From: Actinophytocola sp963729115
GTDB lineage: Bacteria > Actinomycetota > Actinomycetes > Mycobacteriales > Pseudonocardiaceae
Reading direction: 5' to 3'
Assembly (NCBI GenBank): GCA_963729115.1
Contig: CAVSMR010000025.1
Coordinates: 558,001-622,000 of the forward strand
DNA length: 64,000 nt
Shown: one piece after another, positions 8,263-16,784 of the stretch
Layout: the number at the start of each line of letters is the position of its first letter
Position numbering within the stretch: position 1 is the first letter of the stretch
Made by a program: the position numbers and the translations under genes
Notes under the pieces: model-generated
Database searches by the model: none
Told to the model about the DNA's origin: nothing
The model's input: the letters and a program-made list of their open reading frames with translations, nothing else

Positions 8263-8754
8263 ATGGTTTTCAAGGTCGGAGAGACCGTCGTCTACCCGCA
8301 CCACGGTGCCGCACTCATCGAAGCAATCGAGACCCGCGTGATCAAGGGCGAGGAGAAGAAGTACCTCGTCCTGAAGGTCGCCCAGGGTGACCTCACCGTA
8401 CGCGTCCCCGCAGACAACGCCGAGATCGTCGGCGTCCGGGACGTCGTCGGCCAGGAGGGTCTCAACCGGGTCTTCGATGTTCTGCGTGCTCCTCACACCG
8501 AGGAGCCGACCAACTGGTCCCGGCGGTACAAGGCCAACCTCGAGAAGCTCGCCTCCGGCGATGTGAACAAGGTTGCCGAAGTGGTGCGCGACCTCTGGCG
8601 GCGCGAGAAGGATCGCGGATTGTCCGCCGGCGAGAAGCGCATGCTCGCGAAGGCTAGGCAGATCCTCGTCAGCGAGTTGGCGCTGGCCGAGGGCACGGAT
8701 GAGGGCAAGGCCGAGGTAATCCTCGACGAGGTCCTCGCCACGGCGTCGGTCTAG
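8263..8754 (+). CDS. carD: CarD family transcription regulator
   Basis: Global regulator that binds the RNA polymerase beta lobe and stabilises the open complex, notably at rRNA promoters. 163 residues, essentially the length of mycobacterial CarD. The N-terminal RNAP-interaction domain (residues 1-55) starts MVFKVGETVVYPHHGAALIE; the C-terminal helical DNA-binding domain contains the conserved Trp in EEPTNWSRRYKANLEKL. It ends in TAG, and ispD begins 6 nt later in the same reading frame. Confidence 0.98.
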   Translation: MVFKVGETVVYPHHGAALIEAIETRVIKGEEKKYLVLKVAQGDLTVRVPADNAEIVGVRDVVGQEGLNRVFDVLRAPHTEEPTNWSRRYKANLEKLASGDVNKVAEVVRDLWRREKDRGLSAGEKRMLAKARQILVSELALAEGTDEGKAEVILDEVLATASV

Positions 8755-8760
8755 CCGACC

Positions 8761-9462
8761 CTGAGCAACAACAGAATCGACGCGGCTGCCGCCGTCGCAC
8801 TCGTCCCTGCCGCGGGACGGGGCGAACGTCTCGGCAATCGCGGCCCCAAGGCACTCGTGCCGGTCCACGGGGTTCCGCTCGTCGTACACGCCGTACGCGG
8901 TCTGCTCAACGCGGGCTGTGTGCGGCGTGTCGTCGTTGCGGCCCCATTGTCCCATGTGGACACCATGCGGTCGGTGCTGGCCGACGCCGGGGTGGCCGCG
9001 CTCGTCGTGCCCGGTGGCGCGGACCGGACCGAGTCCGTCCGGCTGGCGCTGGCCGCCGCGCTCGGCGAGTCGCCGGACGTCTCGGTCGTGCTCGTGCACG
9101 ACGCCGCCCGCGCGTTCACTCCCGCCGAGCTGATCCGCGCGGTGACCGCCGCCGTGGCCGCCGGCGCACCCGCGGTCGTGCCGGTGCTGCCGGTCGCCGA
9201 CACCGTGAAGCGCGTCGACGCGAACGAGATCGTGACCGAGACAGTCAGCCGCGCGGACCTGCGCACCGTGCAGACCCCGCAGGGCTTCGCGCTCGACGTG
9301 CTGCAACGGTCCTACGACGCCGCGGCCGCGGCGCACACCGACGACGCCGGCCTCGTCGAGCGCATGGGCGTGGCCGTGTCGACCGTGCCCGGGCACCCCG
9401 CGGCAATGAAGATCACCACCCCGTTCGACCTCGCGGTCGCCGAGGCGGTGCTCGCGCGGTGA
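8761..9462 (+). CDS. ispD: 2-C-methyl-D-erythritol 4-phosphate cytidylyltransferase
   Basis: Third step of the MEP isoprenoid pathway: joins MEP and CTP to CDP-ME. The nucleotide-binding loop VALVPAAGRGERLG and PKALVPVHG are intact, as are VHDAARAF and RADLRTVQTPQGF. No ATG, GTG or TTG exists in frame between the carD stop (8752-8754) and this loop, so the start must be the CTG at 8761 (or another rare codon); a later GTG at 8854 would cut off the loop. Translation is probably coupled to carD. The stop overlaps the ispF start by 4 bp. Product is certain, start is not. Confidence 0.9.
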   Translation: MSNNRIDAAAAVALVPAAGRGERLGNRGPKALVPVHGVPLVVHAVRGLLNAGCVRRVVVAAPLSHVDTMRSVLADAGVAALVVPGGADRTESVRLALAAALGESPDVSVVLVHDAARAFTPAELIRAVTAAVAAGAPAVVPVLPVADTVKRVDANEIVTETVSRADLRTVQTPQGFALDVLQRSYDAAAAAHTDDAGLVERMGVAVSTVPGHPAAMKITTPFDLAVAEAVLAR

Positions 9463-9938
9463 GCGCCGGGATACGGGTGGGCATCGGCACCGACGTGCAT
9501 CCGCGCGAGGCCGGCCGCGAGTGCTGGATCGCGGGCCTGCGCTGGCCCGGGGTCGACGGCTGCGCCGGGCATTCCGACGGGGACGTGGCCGCGCACGCGC
9601 TGTGCGACGCGTTGCTGTCCGCGGCCGGGCTCGGCGACCTCGGCGCGGTGTTCGGCACCGGCGAGGCGCGCTGGGCCGGCGCGCACGGCGGCGCGCTGCT
9701 CGCCGAGGTACGCGCCCGGTTCGAGGCGGCCGGCTACCGGCTCGGCAACGCCGCGGTGCAGGTCATCGGCAACGCGCCCAAGATCAGCACGCGGCGCGCG
9801 GAGGCCGAGCGGGTGCTGTCGGCGGCCGCCGGTGGGCCGGTGTCCGTGTCCGGCACGACGACCGACGGGCTCGGCCTCACCGGCCGCGGCGAGGGAATCG
9901 CGGCGGTCGCGACCGCGTGCCTGCTACCCCGCGACTAG
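9459..9938 (+). CDS. ispF: 2-C-methyl-D-erythritol 2,4-cyclodiphosphate synthase
   Basis: Converts CDP-ME 2-phosphate to the cyclodiphosphate in the MEP pathway. 159 residues, normal size for the trimeric enzyme. Metal ligands are visible in GTDVHPRE (Asp and His near residues 11-13) and in GHSDGDVAAHALCDAL; the C-terminal SGTTTDGLG is the conserved substrate loop. GTG start inside the ispD stop region (GTGA overlap), so the pair is coupled. Confidence 0.96.
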   Translation: MSAGIRVGIGTDVHPREAGRECWIAGLRWPGVDGCAGHSDGDVAAHALCDALLSAAGLGDLGAVFGTGEARWAGAHGGALLAEVRARFEAAGYRLGNAAVQVIGNAPKISTRRAEAERVLSAAAGGPVSVSGTTTDGLGLTGRGEGIAAVATACLLPRD

Positions 9939-9972
9939 TCTTTCTCTCTGACCCCTGAGCCAGGAGAGAACC

Positions 9973-11361
9973 GTGACCCTGCAACTGTTCGACACCGCGA
10001 GCCGGAGCGTGCGGGAGTTCCACCCCGTGCGGAACGGGATGGCGTCGATCTACGTGTGCGGGCCCACGCCGCAGGGACCGCCGCACATCGGGCACATGCG
10101 GGGCGCGCTCGACTACGACGTGCTGCGCCGCTGGCTGACCTACCAGGGCCTCGACGTCACGGTCGTGCGCAACGTCACCGACATCGACGACAAGATCCTC
10201 ACCAAGGCGGCCCAGCACGACGCGCCGTGGTGGGCGTGGTCGGCCCGGTTCGAGCGCGAGTTCGACGAGGCGTACACCACGCTCGGCGCGCTGCCCGCCA
10301 CGATCGCGCCGCGTGCCACCGGGCACGTCACGCAGATGATCGAGATGATGAGCGAGCTGATCGACCGCGGCCACGCGTACGCGGCGGCGGGCGACGTCTA
10401 CTTCTCCGTCGGCTCCTTCCCCGAGTACGGCGTGCTGTCCCGGCAGAAGGTCGACGAGGTCCAGCAGGGCGAGTCGGCAGCGGCGGGCAAGCGCGACTCG
10501 CGGGACTTCACGCTGTGGAAGGGCGCGCGGCCGGGCGAGCCGTCGTGGCCCACGCCGTGGGGTCCGGGCCGGCCGGGCTGGCACCTGGAGTGCTCGGCGA
10601 TGGCGCTCACCTACCTCGGCGGCGAGTTCGACGTGCACGGCGGCGGGCTCGACCTCGTGTTCCCGCACCACGAGAACGAGCTCGCGCAGTCGCGCGCGGC
10701 CGGTTACGGGTTCGCCCGGTTCTGGATGCACAACGGCATCGTCGGCATGGCCGGCGAGAAGATGTCGAAGTCGCTCGGCAACGTCGTGTCGATCCCGGAG
10801 ATGGTGCGCCGGGTGCGGCCGCAGGAGCTGCGGTACTACCTCGTGGCGCCGCACTACCGGTCGACGATCGAGTACTCCCCCGAGGCGCTCGCCGAGTCGG
10901 TGCGCGCCTACCAGCGGATCGAGTCGTTCCTGGGCAAGGTCGCCGGGCGGACCGGCTCGGTCGAACGCGGTGCGGTGGGCCCGGAGTTCACCGCGGCGCT
11001 CGACGACGACCTCGGCACGCCGGCCGCGTTCGCCGCGGTGCACACGACCGTGCGGGCCGGCTTCACGGCGCTGGACACCGGCGACGACGACACCGCGCGG
11101 TCGGCGGCCGCGACCGTGCGCGCGCAGCTGGGCGTGCTGGGCCTGGACCCGGCCGACTGGTCCGCCGCTTCGTCCACAGTGGACAACTCGGCGGCGGCCG
11201 CGCTCGACGTGCTGGTCGGCGAGCTGCTCGACCAGCGCCAGCACGCACGCACGTCGCGGGACTTCGCCGCGGCGGACGCGATCCGGGACCGGCTGCTCGC
11301 CGCGGGGATCACCGTCGAGGACACCCCCGACGGGCCACAGTGGACATTTAAGGACAGCTGA
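9973..11361 (+). CDS. cysS: Cysteinyl-tRNA synthetase
   Basis: Class I enzyme charging tRNA-Cys, 462 residues. It has the zinc Cys near residue 29 in YVCGPTPQGPPHIGH, the HIGH motif at 38-41, and EKMSKSLGN near residue 265. GTG start with CAGGAGAG upstream. The spacing to ispF (34 bp) and to rlmB (1 bp) places it in the carD-ispDF-cysS-rlmB run conserved across actinobacteria. The inner segment at residue ~400 (TCGTCCACAGTGGACAAC in DNA) contains a 13-bp palindrome discussed separately. Confidence 0.97.
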   Translation: MTLQLFDTASRSVREFHPVRNGMASIYVCGPTPQGPPHIGHMRGALDYDVLRRWLTYQGLDVTVVRNVTDIDDKILTKAAQHDAPWWAWSARFEREFDEAYTTLGALPATIAPRATGHVTQMIEMMSELIDRGHAYAAAGDVYFSVGSFPEYGVLSRQKVDEVQQGESAAAGKRDSRDFTLWKGARPGEPSWPTPWGPGRPGWHLECSAMALTYLGGEFDVHGGGLDLVFPHHENELAQSRAAGYGFARFWMHNGIVGMAGEKMSKSLGNVVSIPEMVRRVRPQELRYYLVAPHYRSTIEYSPEALAESVRAYQRIESFLGKVAGRTGSVERGAVGPEFTAALDDDLGTPAAFAAVHTTVRAGFTALDTGDDDTARSAAATVRAQLGVLGLDPADWSAASSTVDNSAAAALDVLVGELLDQRQHARTSRDFAAADAIRDRLLAAGITVEDTPDGPQWTFKDS

Positions 11362-11362
11362 C

Positions 11363-12319
11363 GTGGCTGGGAACTCGAAGCGCCGGGGCGCGATCCGCAA
11401 GACCGGCACCAAGAAGGGCGCGGTCATCGGGTCCGGCGGCCAGAGCCGCAAGGGGCTCGAGGGCAAGGGCCCGACGCCGAAGGCATCGGCGCGGCCCGGG
11501 CATCCCGCGCAGCGCCGGGCGTCCGCGCAGGCGAAGGCCGCGCAGCGCCGGTCGAAGGACAAGCCGGTCGCCGAGCTCGTGGCCGGGCGCAACCCGGTCG
11601 TCGAGTGCCTGCGGGCGGACGTGCCGGCCACCGCGCTGTACGTGCAGCTCGGCGTCGACGCCGACGACCGGGTGACCGAGGCGGTGCGGCTGGCGGCGGA
11701 TCGCGGTATCTCGGTGCTGGAGGTGTCGCGGCCGGAGCTGGACAAGCTGACCGGCGGCGCGCTGCACCAGGGGCTGTCGCTGCAGATGCCGCCGTTCGAG
11801 TACGCACACCCCGACGAGCTGCTCGACGCGGCCGCGGAGTCGGCGGAGCCGCCGCTGATCGTGGCGCTGGACGGGGTCACCGACCCGCGGAACCTGGGCG
11901 CGGTGATCCGCTCAGCGGCCGCGTTCGGGGCGAACGGCGTGCTGTTGCCGCAGCGGCGCAGCGCCGGGGTGACCGCGGTGGCGTGGCGGACGTCGGCGGG
12001 CACCGCGGCGAAGCTGCCGGTGGCGGTGGCGACGAACCTGACGCGGACGCTGCGCTCGTACGCGGAGGCCGGGATGATGATCGTCGGCCTGGACGCGGAC
12101 GGCTCGATCACCGTGGACGAGCTGAAGCTGGCGACCTCACCGCTGGTCGTGGTCGTCGGCTCGGAGGGGCGGGGGCTGTCCCGGCTGGTGCGCGAGGCGT
12201 GCGACGAGACGGTGTCGATCCCGATGGCCGCCGGGGTCGAGTCCCTGAACGCGTCGGTGGCGGCCGGCGTGGTGCTGGCGGAGGTAGCGAGGCGGCGCCG
12301 GACCGCCGGCCGCACGTAG
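11363..12319 (+). CDS. rlmB: 23S rRNA (guanosine-2'-O-)-methyltransferase RlmB
   Basis: SpoU-class (SPOUT knot) methyltransferase acting on 23S rRNA, 318 residues. After a basic disordered N-terminus of about 70 residues rich in Lys, Arg and Gly comes the L30-like substrate domain (AELVAGRNPVVECLRA). The SpoU motifs are DPRNLGAVIRSAAAFG, VVGSEGRGLS and ESLNASVAAGVVL near the C-terminus. GTG start just after the cysS stop. Confidence 0.95.
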   Translation: MAGNSKRRGAIRKTGTKKGAVIGSGGQSRKGLEGKGPTPKASARPGHPAQRRASAQAKAAQRRSKDKPVAELVAGRNPVVECLRADVPATALYVQLGVDADDRVTEAVRLAADRGISVLEVSRPELDKLTGGALHQGLSLQMPPFEYAHPDELLDAAAESAEPPLIVALDGVTDPRNLGAVIRSAAAFGANGVLLPQRRSAGVTAVAWRTSAGTAAKLPVAVATNLTRTLRSYAEAGMMIVGLDADGSITVDELKLATSPLVVVVGSEGRGLSRLVREACDETVSIPMAAGVESLNASVAAGVVLAEVARRRRTAGRT

Positions 12320-12328
12320 GCCGCGCGC

Positions 12329-13762
12329 ATGTCGTTCGCCAGCCCGCTGTTCCTCTGGATCTTCACGCCCATCGTGCTGGGGCTGATCCTGCTGTGCCCG
12401 CGCAGCTGGCGCAACGGCATCATCGCGGCGACGAGCCTGATCTTCTACACGGTCGGCGCCGGGCCGACGGTCATCCTGCTGCTCGTCGCGATGGTGGTGA
12501 ACTTCGTCGCGGGGCAGCTGCTCGAGCCCGACGACTGGGCGCTGGCCCGCGCGCGCAAGCGCGGGATCCTGATCGGGGTCATCTGCTTCGACGTGGCGGT
12601 GCTGGTCGTCTGGAAGTACGCGGGTTTCATGACCGAGCAGCTGCACGGCTTCGCGCAGCTCCTCGGTGGAGACTTCCCGGTGACACACCTCGCGCTGCCG
12701 ATCGGGATCTCCTTCTACACGTTCCACAACATCTCCTACATCGTGGACGTGTACCGGGGTGAGCGCCCGGCCCTGCGCCGGCCGGTGGCGTACGCGACGT
12801 ACATCACGATGTTCCCGCAGCTGATCGCCGGGCCGATCGTGCGGTACCGGGAGATCGCGGACCAGCTGCCGCAGCAGCGCACCCACCGGCTGGACGACAT
12901 CGCGGCGGGCTTCCCGCGGTTCGCGCTGGGCCTGTGCAAGAAGGTCATCATCGCCGACTCGCTCTCGCCGCTGGTCGACGCGTGCTTCTCGACCCCGGGC
13001 GACGAGATGACGTTCGCGATCGCGTGGCTGGGCGCGCTGACGTACACCATGCAGCTGTACTTCGACTTCTCGGGCTATTCGGACATGGCGATCGGCCTGG
13101 GCCGGATGCTGGGCTTCCGGCTGCCGGAGAACTTCGCGCGCCCGTACTCGTCGGTGACGATCACGGAGTTCTGGCGGCGCTGGCACATGTCGCTGTCGCG
13201 ATGGTTCCGGGACTACGTGTACATCCCGCTGGGCGGCAACCGCCACGGCACGGCGCGGACGTACCGGAACCTGTGCATCGTGTTCGTGCTGACGGGTTTC
13301 TGGCACGGCGCGAACTGGACGTTCCTGGTGTGGGGCCTCTACCACGGGGCGCTGCTGATCATCGAACGCGGCTTCGCGGTCGACGGTCCGCCCGCCACAC
13401 CGGCCGGCGTGGTGGCCCGCCGGACCCTGACGTTCGTGCTGGTGGTGTTCGGCTGGGTGTTCTTCCGGTCAACGGACCTGGCCCAGGCGCTGACGATGAT
13501 CGGCCACATGCTGCTGCCGGACCTCACGGGCCTGACGGACGTGGTCGGCGAGGCGCTGACGAACCAGCGGCTGGTGATCCTCGTGCTCGCGCTGTCGATC
13601 GCCTTCTTCCCCGCACACCCGGTCACGGGCCCACTGCTGGAGTCGTCCCAAACCCGCACGGCATCCATCCTGCGGGTGAGCGTGATGACGGTGGGCCTGT
13701 CCTACGCCGCCATCCTCACCGCGGCAGGCACCTTCAGCCCGTTCCTGTACTACCAGTTCTAA
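12329..13762 (+). CDS. MBOAT family O-acyltransferase (AlgI-like)
   Basis: Polytopic membrane enzyme of 477 residues that transfers acyl groups to extracellular polymers or lipids. Family signatures are ALPIGISFYTFHNISYIVDV, FPQLIAGPIVRYREI, LYFDFSGYSDMAIGLGRMLG, NFARPYSSVTITEFWRRWHM and LTGFWHGANWTFLVWGLYHG, the last with the catalytic His. About ten hydrophobic helices are evident. Such proteins usually have an AlgJ/DltD/SGNH partner that takes over the acyl group; none is adjacent here, so acceptor and donor are unknown. It starts 9 bp after rlmB and may ride on that operon. Confidence 0.92.
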   Translation: MSFASPLFLWIFTPIVLGLILLCPRSWRNGIIAATSLIFYTVGAGPTVILLLVAMVVNFVAGQLLEPDDWALARARKRGILIGVICFDVAVLVVWKYAGFMTEQLHGFAQLLGGDFPVTHLALPIGISFYTFHNISYIVDVYRGERPALRRPVAYATYITMFPQLIAGPIVRYREIADQLPQQRTHRLDDIAAGFPRFALGLCKKVIIADSLSPLVDACFSTPGDEMTFAIAWLGALTYTMQLYFDFSGYSDMAIGLGRMLGFRLPENFARPYSSVTITEFWRRWHMSLSRWFRDYVYIPLGGNRHGTARTYRNLCIVFVLTGFWHGANWTFLVWGLYHGALLIIERGFAVDGPPATPAGVVARRTLTFVLVVFGWVFFRSTDLAQALTMIGHMLLPDLTGLTDVVGEALTNQRLVILVLALSIAFFPAHPVTGPLLESSQTRTASILRVSVMTVGLSYAAILTAAGTFSPFLYYQF

Positions 13763-13832
13763 CGGCCTGTGCGCATGCGGGTGGCACCCGGTTCGGCGAT
13801 ACTGACGGGCCTGTTCATCCTTCGAGGGGCTC

Positions 13833-15056
13833 ATGGCGATCGTCGGCGACTTTCTTGAGCATTGGCAGGTCTATCTGTCCATGCCGGTCATCGCGGCGGT
13901 CATCGGGTATCTCACCAAGCGGGCGGCCATCGAGATGATGTTCCGGCCGCTGCGGTTCGTCGGGCTCAAGGAGCCCTGGCTCGGGTGGCAGGGCGTCGTG
14001 CCGCGGAACTCCGAGCGGATGATCCGGGTCTCGGCCGACCTGCTGACCACCCGGCTCGTTGATACGAAGGAGATATTCGGGCGGCTGGATCCCGCGGTGC
14101 TCGCCAAGGAGATCGAGGGGCCGCTGCTCGTCGCCGTCGACGAGATCACCCGGGACGTCATGCAGCGCTACCAGCCCGGTCTCTGGGAGCTGCTCCCGCC
14201 GCTCGCGCAGGAGATGCTCGTCAAGCGGGCGCAGGCCGGGTCGCCGGAGCTGGTCGAGCGGATCATGGCCGAGATCCAGGAGCACATCGGCGAGGTGCTC
14301 GACATCCGGCAGGTCGCGGTCTCCGCGCTCACCCGCGACAAGGCCCTGCTGATCAAGCTCATCCGCGACATCTCCCGTCCCGAGATGGCCTTCATCGCCC
14401 GCTGCGGGGTCTACTTCGGACTCGCGCTCGGGCTCGTGCAGACGTTCGTCTGGGCGGTCACCAAGGACCCGTGGGTGCTGCCCGCCTTCGGCGCGATCAT
14501 CGGGTTGTTCACCGACTGGCTCGCCATCAAGCTGGTCTTCTTTCCCCGGCGCCCCAAGCGGTTCGGCCCCCTCACGCTCCACGGCGTCTTCCAGCGCCGC
14601 CGCGACGAGGTGGCCAAGCAGTATGCCGAGATCGTCGCCCGCGACGTGATGACCGTGCCCAACATCATCGACGCCGTGCTGCGCGGCCCGCGGTCGGACC
14701 GGCTCCTCGCCGTGATCCACCGCGCCGTCGAGACCACCATCGACGAGCAGGCCGGCGCCGCCCGGCCCCTCATCGCCGTGACGGTCGGCGGCGAGGCCTA
14801 CCTCGAGATGAAGCACGCCGCCGCCGACCGGGCACTTCGTTACCTGCCCGCGACGATGTTGCACGCGAAGGACTACGCGACCACCGCGCTCGACATCCGC
14901 GACACGATCGCCACCCGCATGCGCCGGCTCACCCGCGTCGAGTACGAGGGCCTGCTGCGCCCCGCGTTCCGGCAGGACGAGTGGAAGCTGATCGCGGTCG
15001 GCGCCGTGATCGGTGCGGTCATCGGAGAACTGCAGGTGTTGCTACTGCTCCACTAG
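13833..15056 (+). CDS. DUF445 family membrane protein
   Basis: 407 residues. An N-terminal hydrophobic segment (VYLSMPVIAAVIGYLTKRAA) is followed by FRPLRFVG and a WQGVVP motif, the common DUF445 opening. A middle helical domain ends in two hydrophobic helices (FGLALGLVQTFVWAV and AFGAIIGLFTDWLAIKLVF), the latter again with the N/D-WLAIK motif. A last hydrophobic segment (LIAVGAVIGAVIGELQVLLLL) closes the protein. Function of the family is not established. Its 3' end overlaps the convergent znuB by 38 bp. Confidence 0.85.
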   Translation: MAIVGDFLEHWQVYLSMPVIAAVIGYLTKRAAIEMMFRPLRFVGLKEPWLGWQGVVPRNSERMIRVSADLLTTRLVDTKEIFGRLDPAVLAKEIEGPLLVAVDEITRDVMQRYQPGLWELLPPLAQEMLVKRAQAGSPELVERIMAEIQEHIGEVLDIRQVAVSALTRDKALLIKLIRDISRPEMAFIARCGVYFGLALGLVQTFVWAVTKDPWVLPAFGAIIGLFTDWLAIKLVFFPRRPKRFGPLTLHGVFQRRRDEVAKQYAEIVARDVMTVPNIIDAVLRGPRSDRLLAVIHRAVETTIDEQAGAARPLIAVTVGGEAYLEMKHAAADRALRYLPATMLHAKDYATTALDIRDTIATRMRRLTRVEYEGLLRPAFRQDEWKLIAVGAVIGAVIGELQVLLLLH

Positions 15057-15906
15057 GCACGCCGCGCCGCCGCCCGCCCCGCTCCCGCCGCAGCGACACC
15101 AGCCAGCACACCAGGTAGATCGTGAACGAGATCGCGGTGACGAACGCGCTCACCGGCGCACCCGGCGCGAGCGAGAGCACGATGCCGCCCACCGCCGACG
15201 CCTCCGCGAACACGATCGCGAGAACCGTGGCACGCAAGGGGTTCGCGGTGATGCGGCACGCCGCGGCCGCCGGCGTGACCATCAGCGCCAGCACCAGCAG
15301 CGCCCCCACCGTCTGCACGCCGAGCGCCGTCGCGACGCCGACGAGCACCGCGAACACCGGCGACAGCAGCCGGGTCGGCACCCCCCGCGCCCGCGCGACC
15401 TCCGGGTCCACCGACGCGAACAGCAGCGGCCGGTAGATCGCCAGCAGCACCAGGAACACCGCCACCGCGCACCCGCCGAGCAGCGCCAGCGACGCGAAGT
15501 CGACGCTGACGATCTGCCCGACCAGCAACCCGAACTTGTTCGACGCACGGCCCGGGTAGAACCAGAGCAGCAGCACGCCGACACCGAGCCCGAACGCCAG
15601 CACCGCGCCGATGACCGAGTCGTGCTCGGAGGAGCGCCGCGACAGCAGCCCCAGCACGAGCGCCGCCACGATCGCGCCGGCCAGCGCGCCCTGCCCGATG
15701 TTGATGCCCAGCAGCAGCGCCGCCGCGCCGCCGGTGAACGAGAGCTCGCTCGTCCCGTGCACCGCGAACGCCATGTTGCGGCTCACGATCAACGGCCCCA
15801 GCACGCCGGCCAGCAGGCCGAGGATCGCGGCCGCCAGCAACGCGGTCTGCACGAAGTCGAACCGCAGCAGCTCACCGGTCAGCTCGAAGTCGAAGAGCTT
15901 GTCCAT
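15019..15906 (-). CDS. znuB: Zinc-type ABC transporter permease
   Basis: Membrane subunit of a metal importer (ZnuB/MntB family), 295 residues with about eight hydrophobic helices, for example ALLAAAILGLLAGVLGPLIV and TVGALLVLALMVTPAAAACR. MAFAVHGTSELSFTGGAAALL is the typical first cytoplasmic/periplasmic loop (quoted part under 21 residues: FAVHGTSELSFTGGAA). The start overlaps the znuC stop by one base (TGATG). Substrate is most likely zinc given the operator-like site upstream of znuA; manganese cannot be excluded. Confidence 0.92.
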   Translation of the reverse strand: MDKLFDFELTGELLRFDFVQTALLAAAILGLLAGVLGPLIVSRNMAFAVHGTSELSFTGGAAALLLGINIGQGALAGAIVAALVLGLLSRRSSEHDSVIGAVLAFGLGVGVLLLWFYPGRASNKFGLLVGQIVSVDFASLALLGGCAVAVFLVLLAIYRPLLFASVDPEVARARGVPTRLLSPVFAVLVGVATALGVQTVGALLVLALMVTPAAAACRITANPLRATVLAIVFAEASAVGGIVLSLAPGAPVSAFVTAISFTIYLVCWLVSLRRERGGRRRGVPSGAVATPAVLR

Positions 15907-16784
15907 CAGGCGTCACCGCGCGCGTCGTCGTGCAGGTGGTGGTGCGGCTGGTCCTCGCAGAGCCCGCTCTGCGCGCCGACGACGTGGATCTGCCCCTGCA
16001 CCCGCACGACGTCCACCGGCGCCCGGTACAGCTCCGACAGCGTCTCCGCGGTCATCACCTCGTCGGGCCGCCCGATCCGGAACCGGCCGTCCACCAGGTA
16101 CAGGATCCGGTCCACGAGCGGCAGCACCGGGTTGATCTCGTGGGTCACGAACAGCACCGCCGTGTTCCGCGCGCGCCGGCGCTCGTCGATCAGCGAGCTC
16201 ACGACCTCCTGGTTCCCGGGGTCGAGGGACAGGAGCGGCTCGTCGCAGAGCAGCACCTCGGGGTCGCTGATCAGCGCCTGCGCGACCCGCAGCCGCTGCT
16301 GCTCACCGCCGGAGAGCCGGCCCACCGGCGCGTCGGCGAAGCCGTGCGCGCCGACCGCGTCCAGCGCGCGGTCCACCTTCGCGCGGCGCTCGCGCATGCC
16401 GCGCAGCCCGATCCCCCACCGGTGCCCGTCGAGCCCGAGCCCGACCAGGTCGCGGCCGCGCAGCGTCAGGCTCTCCTCCATGGCGCGCTGCTGCGGGATG
16501 TAACCGATTCGCCGGTTACCGCGCCCGGGCGGCTCGCCGACGATCCGCGCGGTGCCCTCGGTCAGCGGGCGCAGGCCGAGCAGCACGCGCATCAGGCTGG
16601 TCTTGCCCGATCCGTTCGGCCCGAGCACGGCGACGAACTCGCCGGCCGCCACGTCCAGGTCGAGGCCCTGCCACAGGACGCGGCTGCCGTAACTCAGCGC
16701 CGCGCCGCGCAGGGCCACCACACCGGTGGTGGCCTGCGCGGGCCGCACGGACTGGTCGGGGGCCGCGTCCCGGTCGACGCTCAT
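15906..16784 (-). CDS. znuC: Zinc-type ABC transporter ATP-binding protein
   Basis: ATPase of the importer, 292 residues. Walker A GPNGSGKTS, Q-loop in IGYIPQQRAMEES, signature LSGGEQQRLR, Walker B VLLCDEPLL and the switch His in FVTHEINPV are all present. The C-terminus is His-rich (EDQPHHHLHDD), plausibly a metal sensor or buffer. The start ATG overlaps the znuA stop by 4 bp (ATGA); longer in-frame starts exist but would run into znuA. Confidence 0.94.
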   Translation of the reverse strand: MSVDRDAAPDQSVRPAQATTGVVALRGAALSYGSRVLWQGLDLDVAAGEFVAVLGPNGSGKTSLMRVLLGLRPLTEGTARIVGEPPGRGNRRIGYIPQQRAMEESLTLRGRDLVGLGLDGHRWGIGLRGMRERRAKVDRALDAVGAHGFADAPVGRLSGGEQQRLRVAQALISDPEVLLCDEPLLSLDPGNQEVVSSLIDERRRARNTAVLFVTHEINPVLPLVDRILYLVDGRFRIGRPDEVMTAETLSELYRAPVDVVRVQGQIHVVGAQSGLCEDQPHHHLHDDARGDA

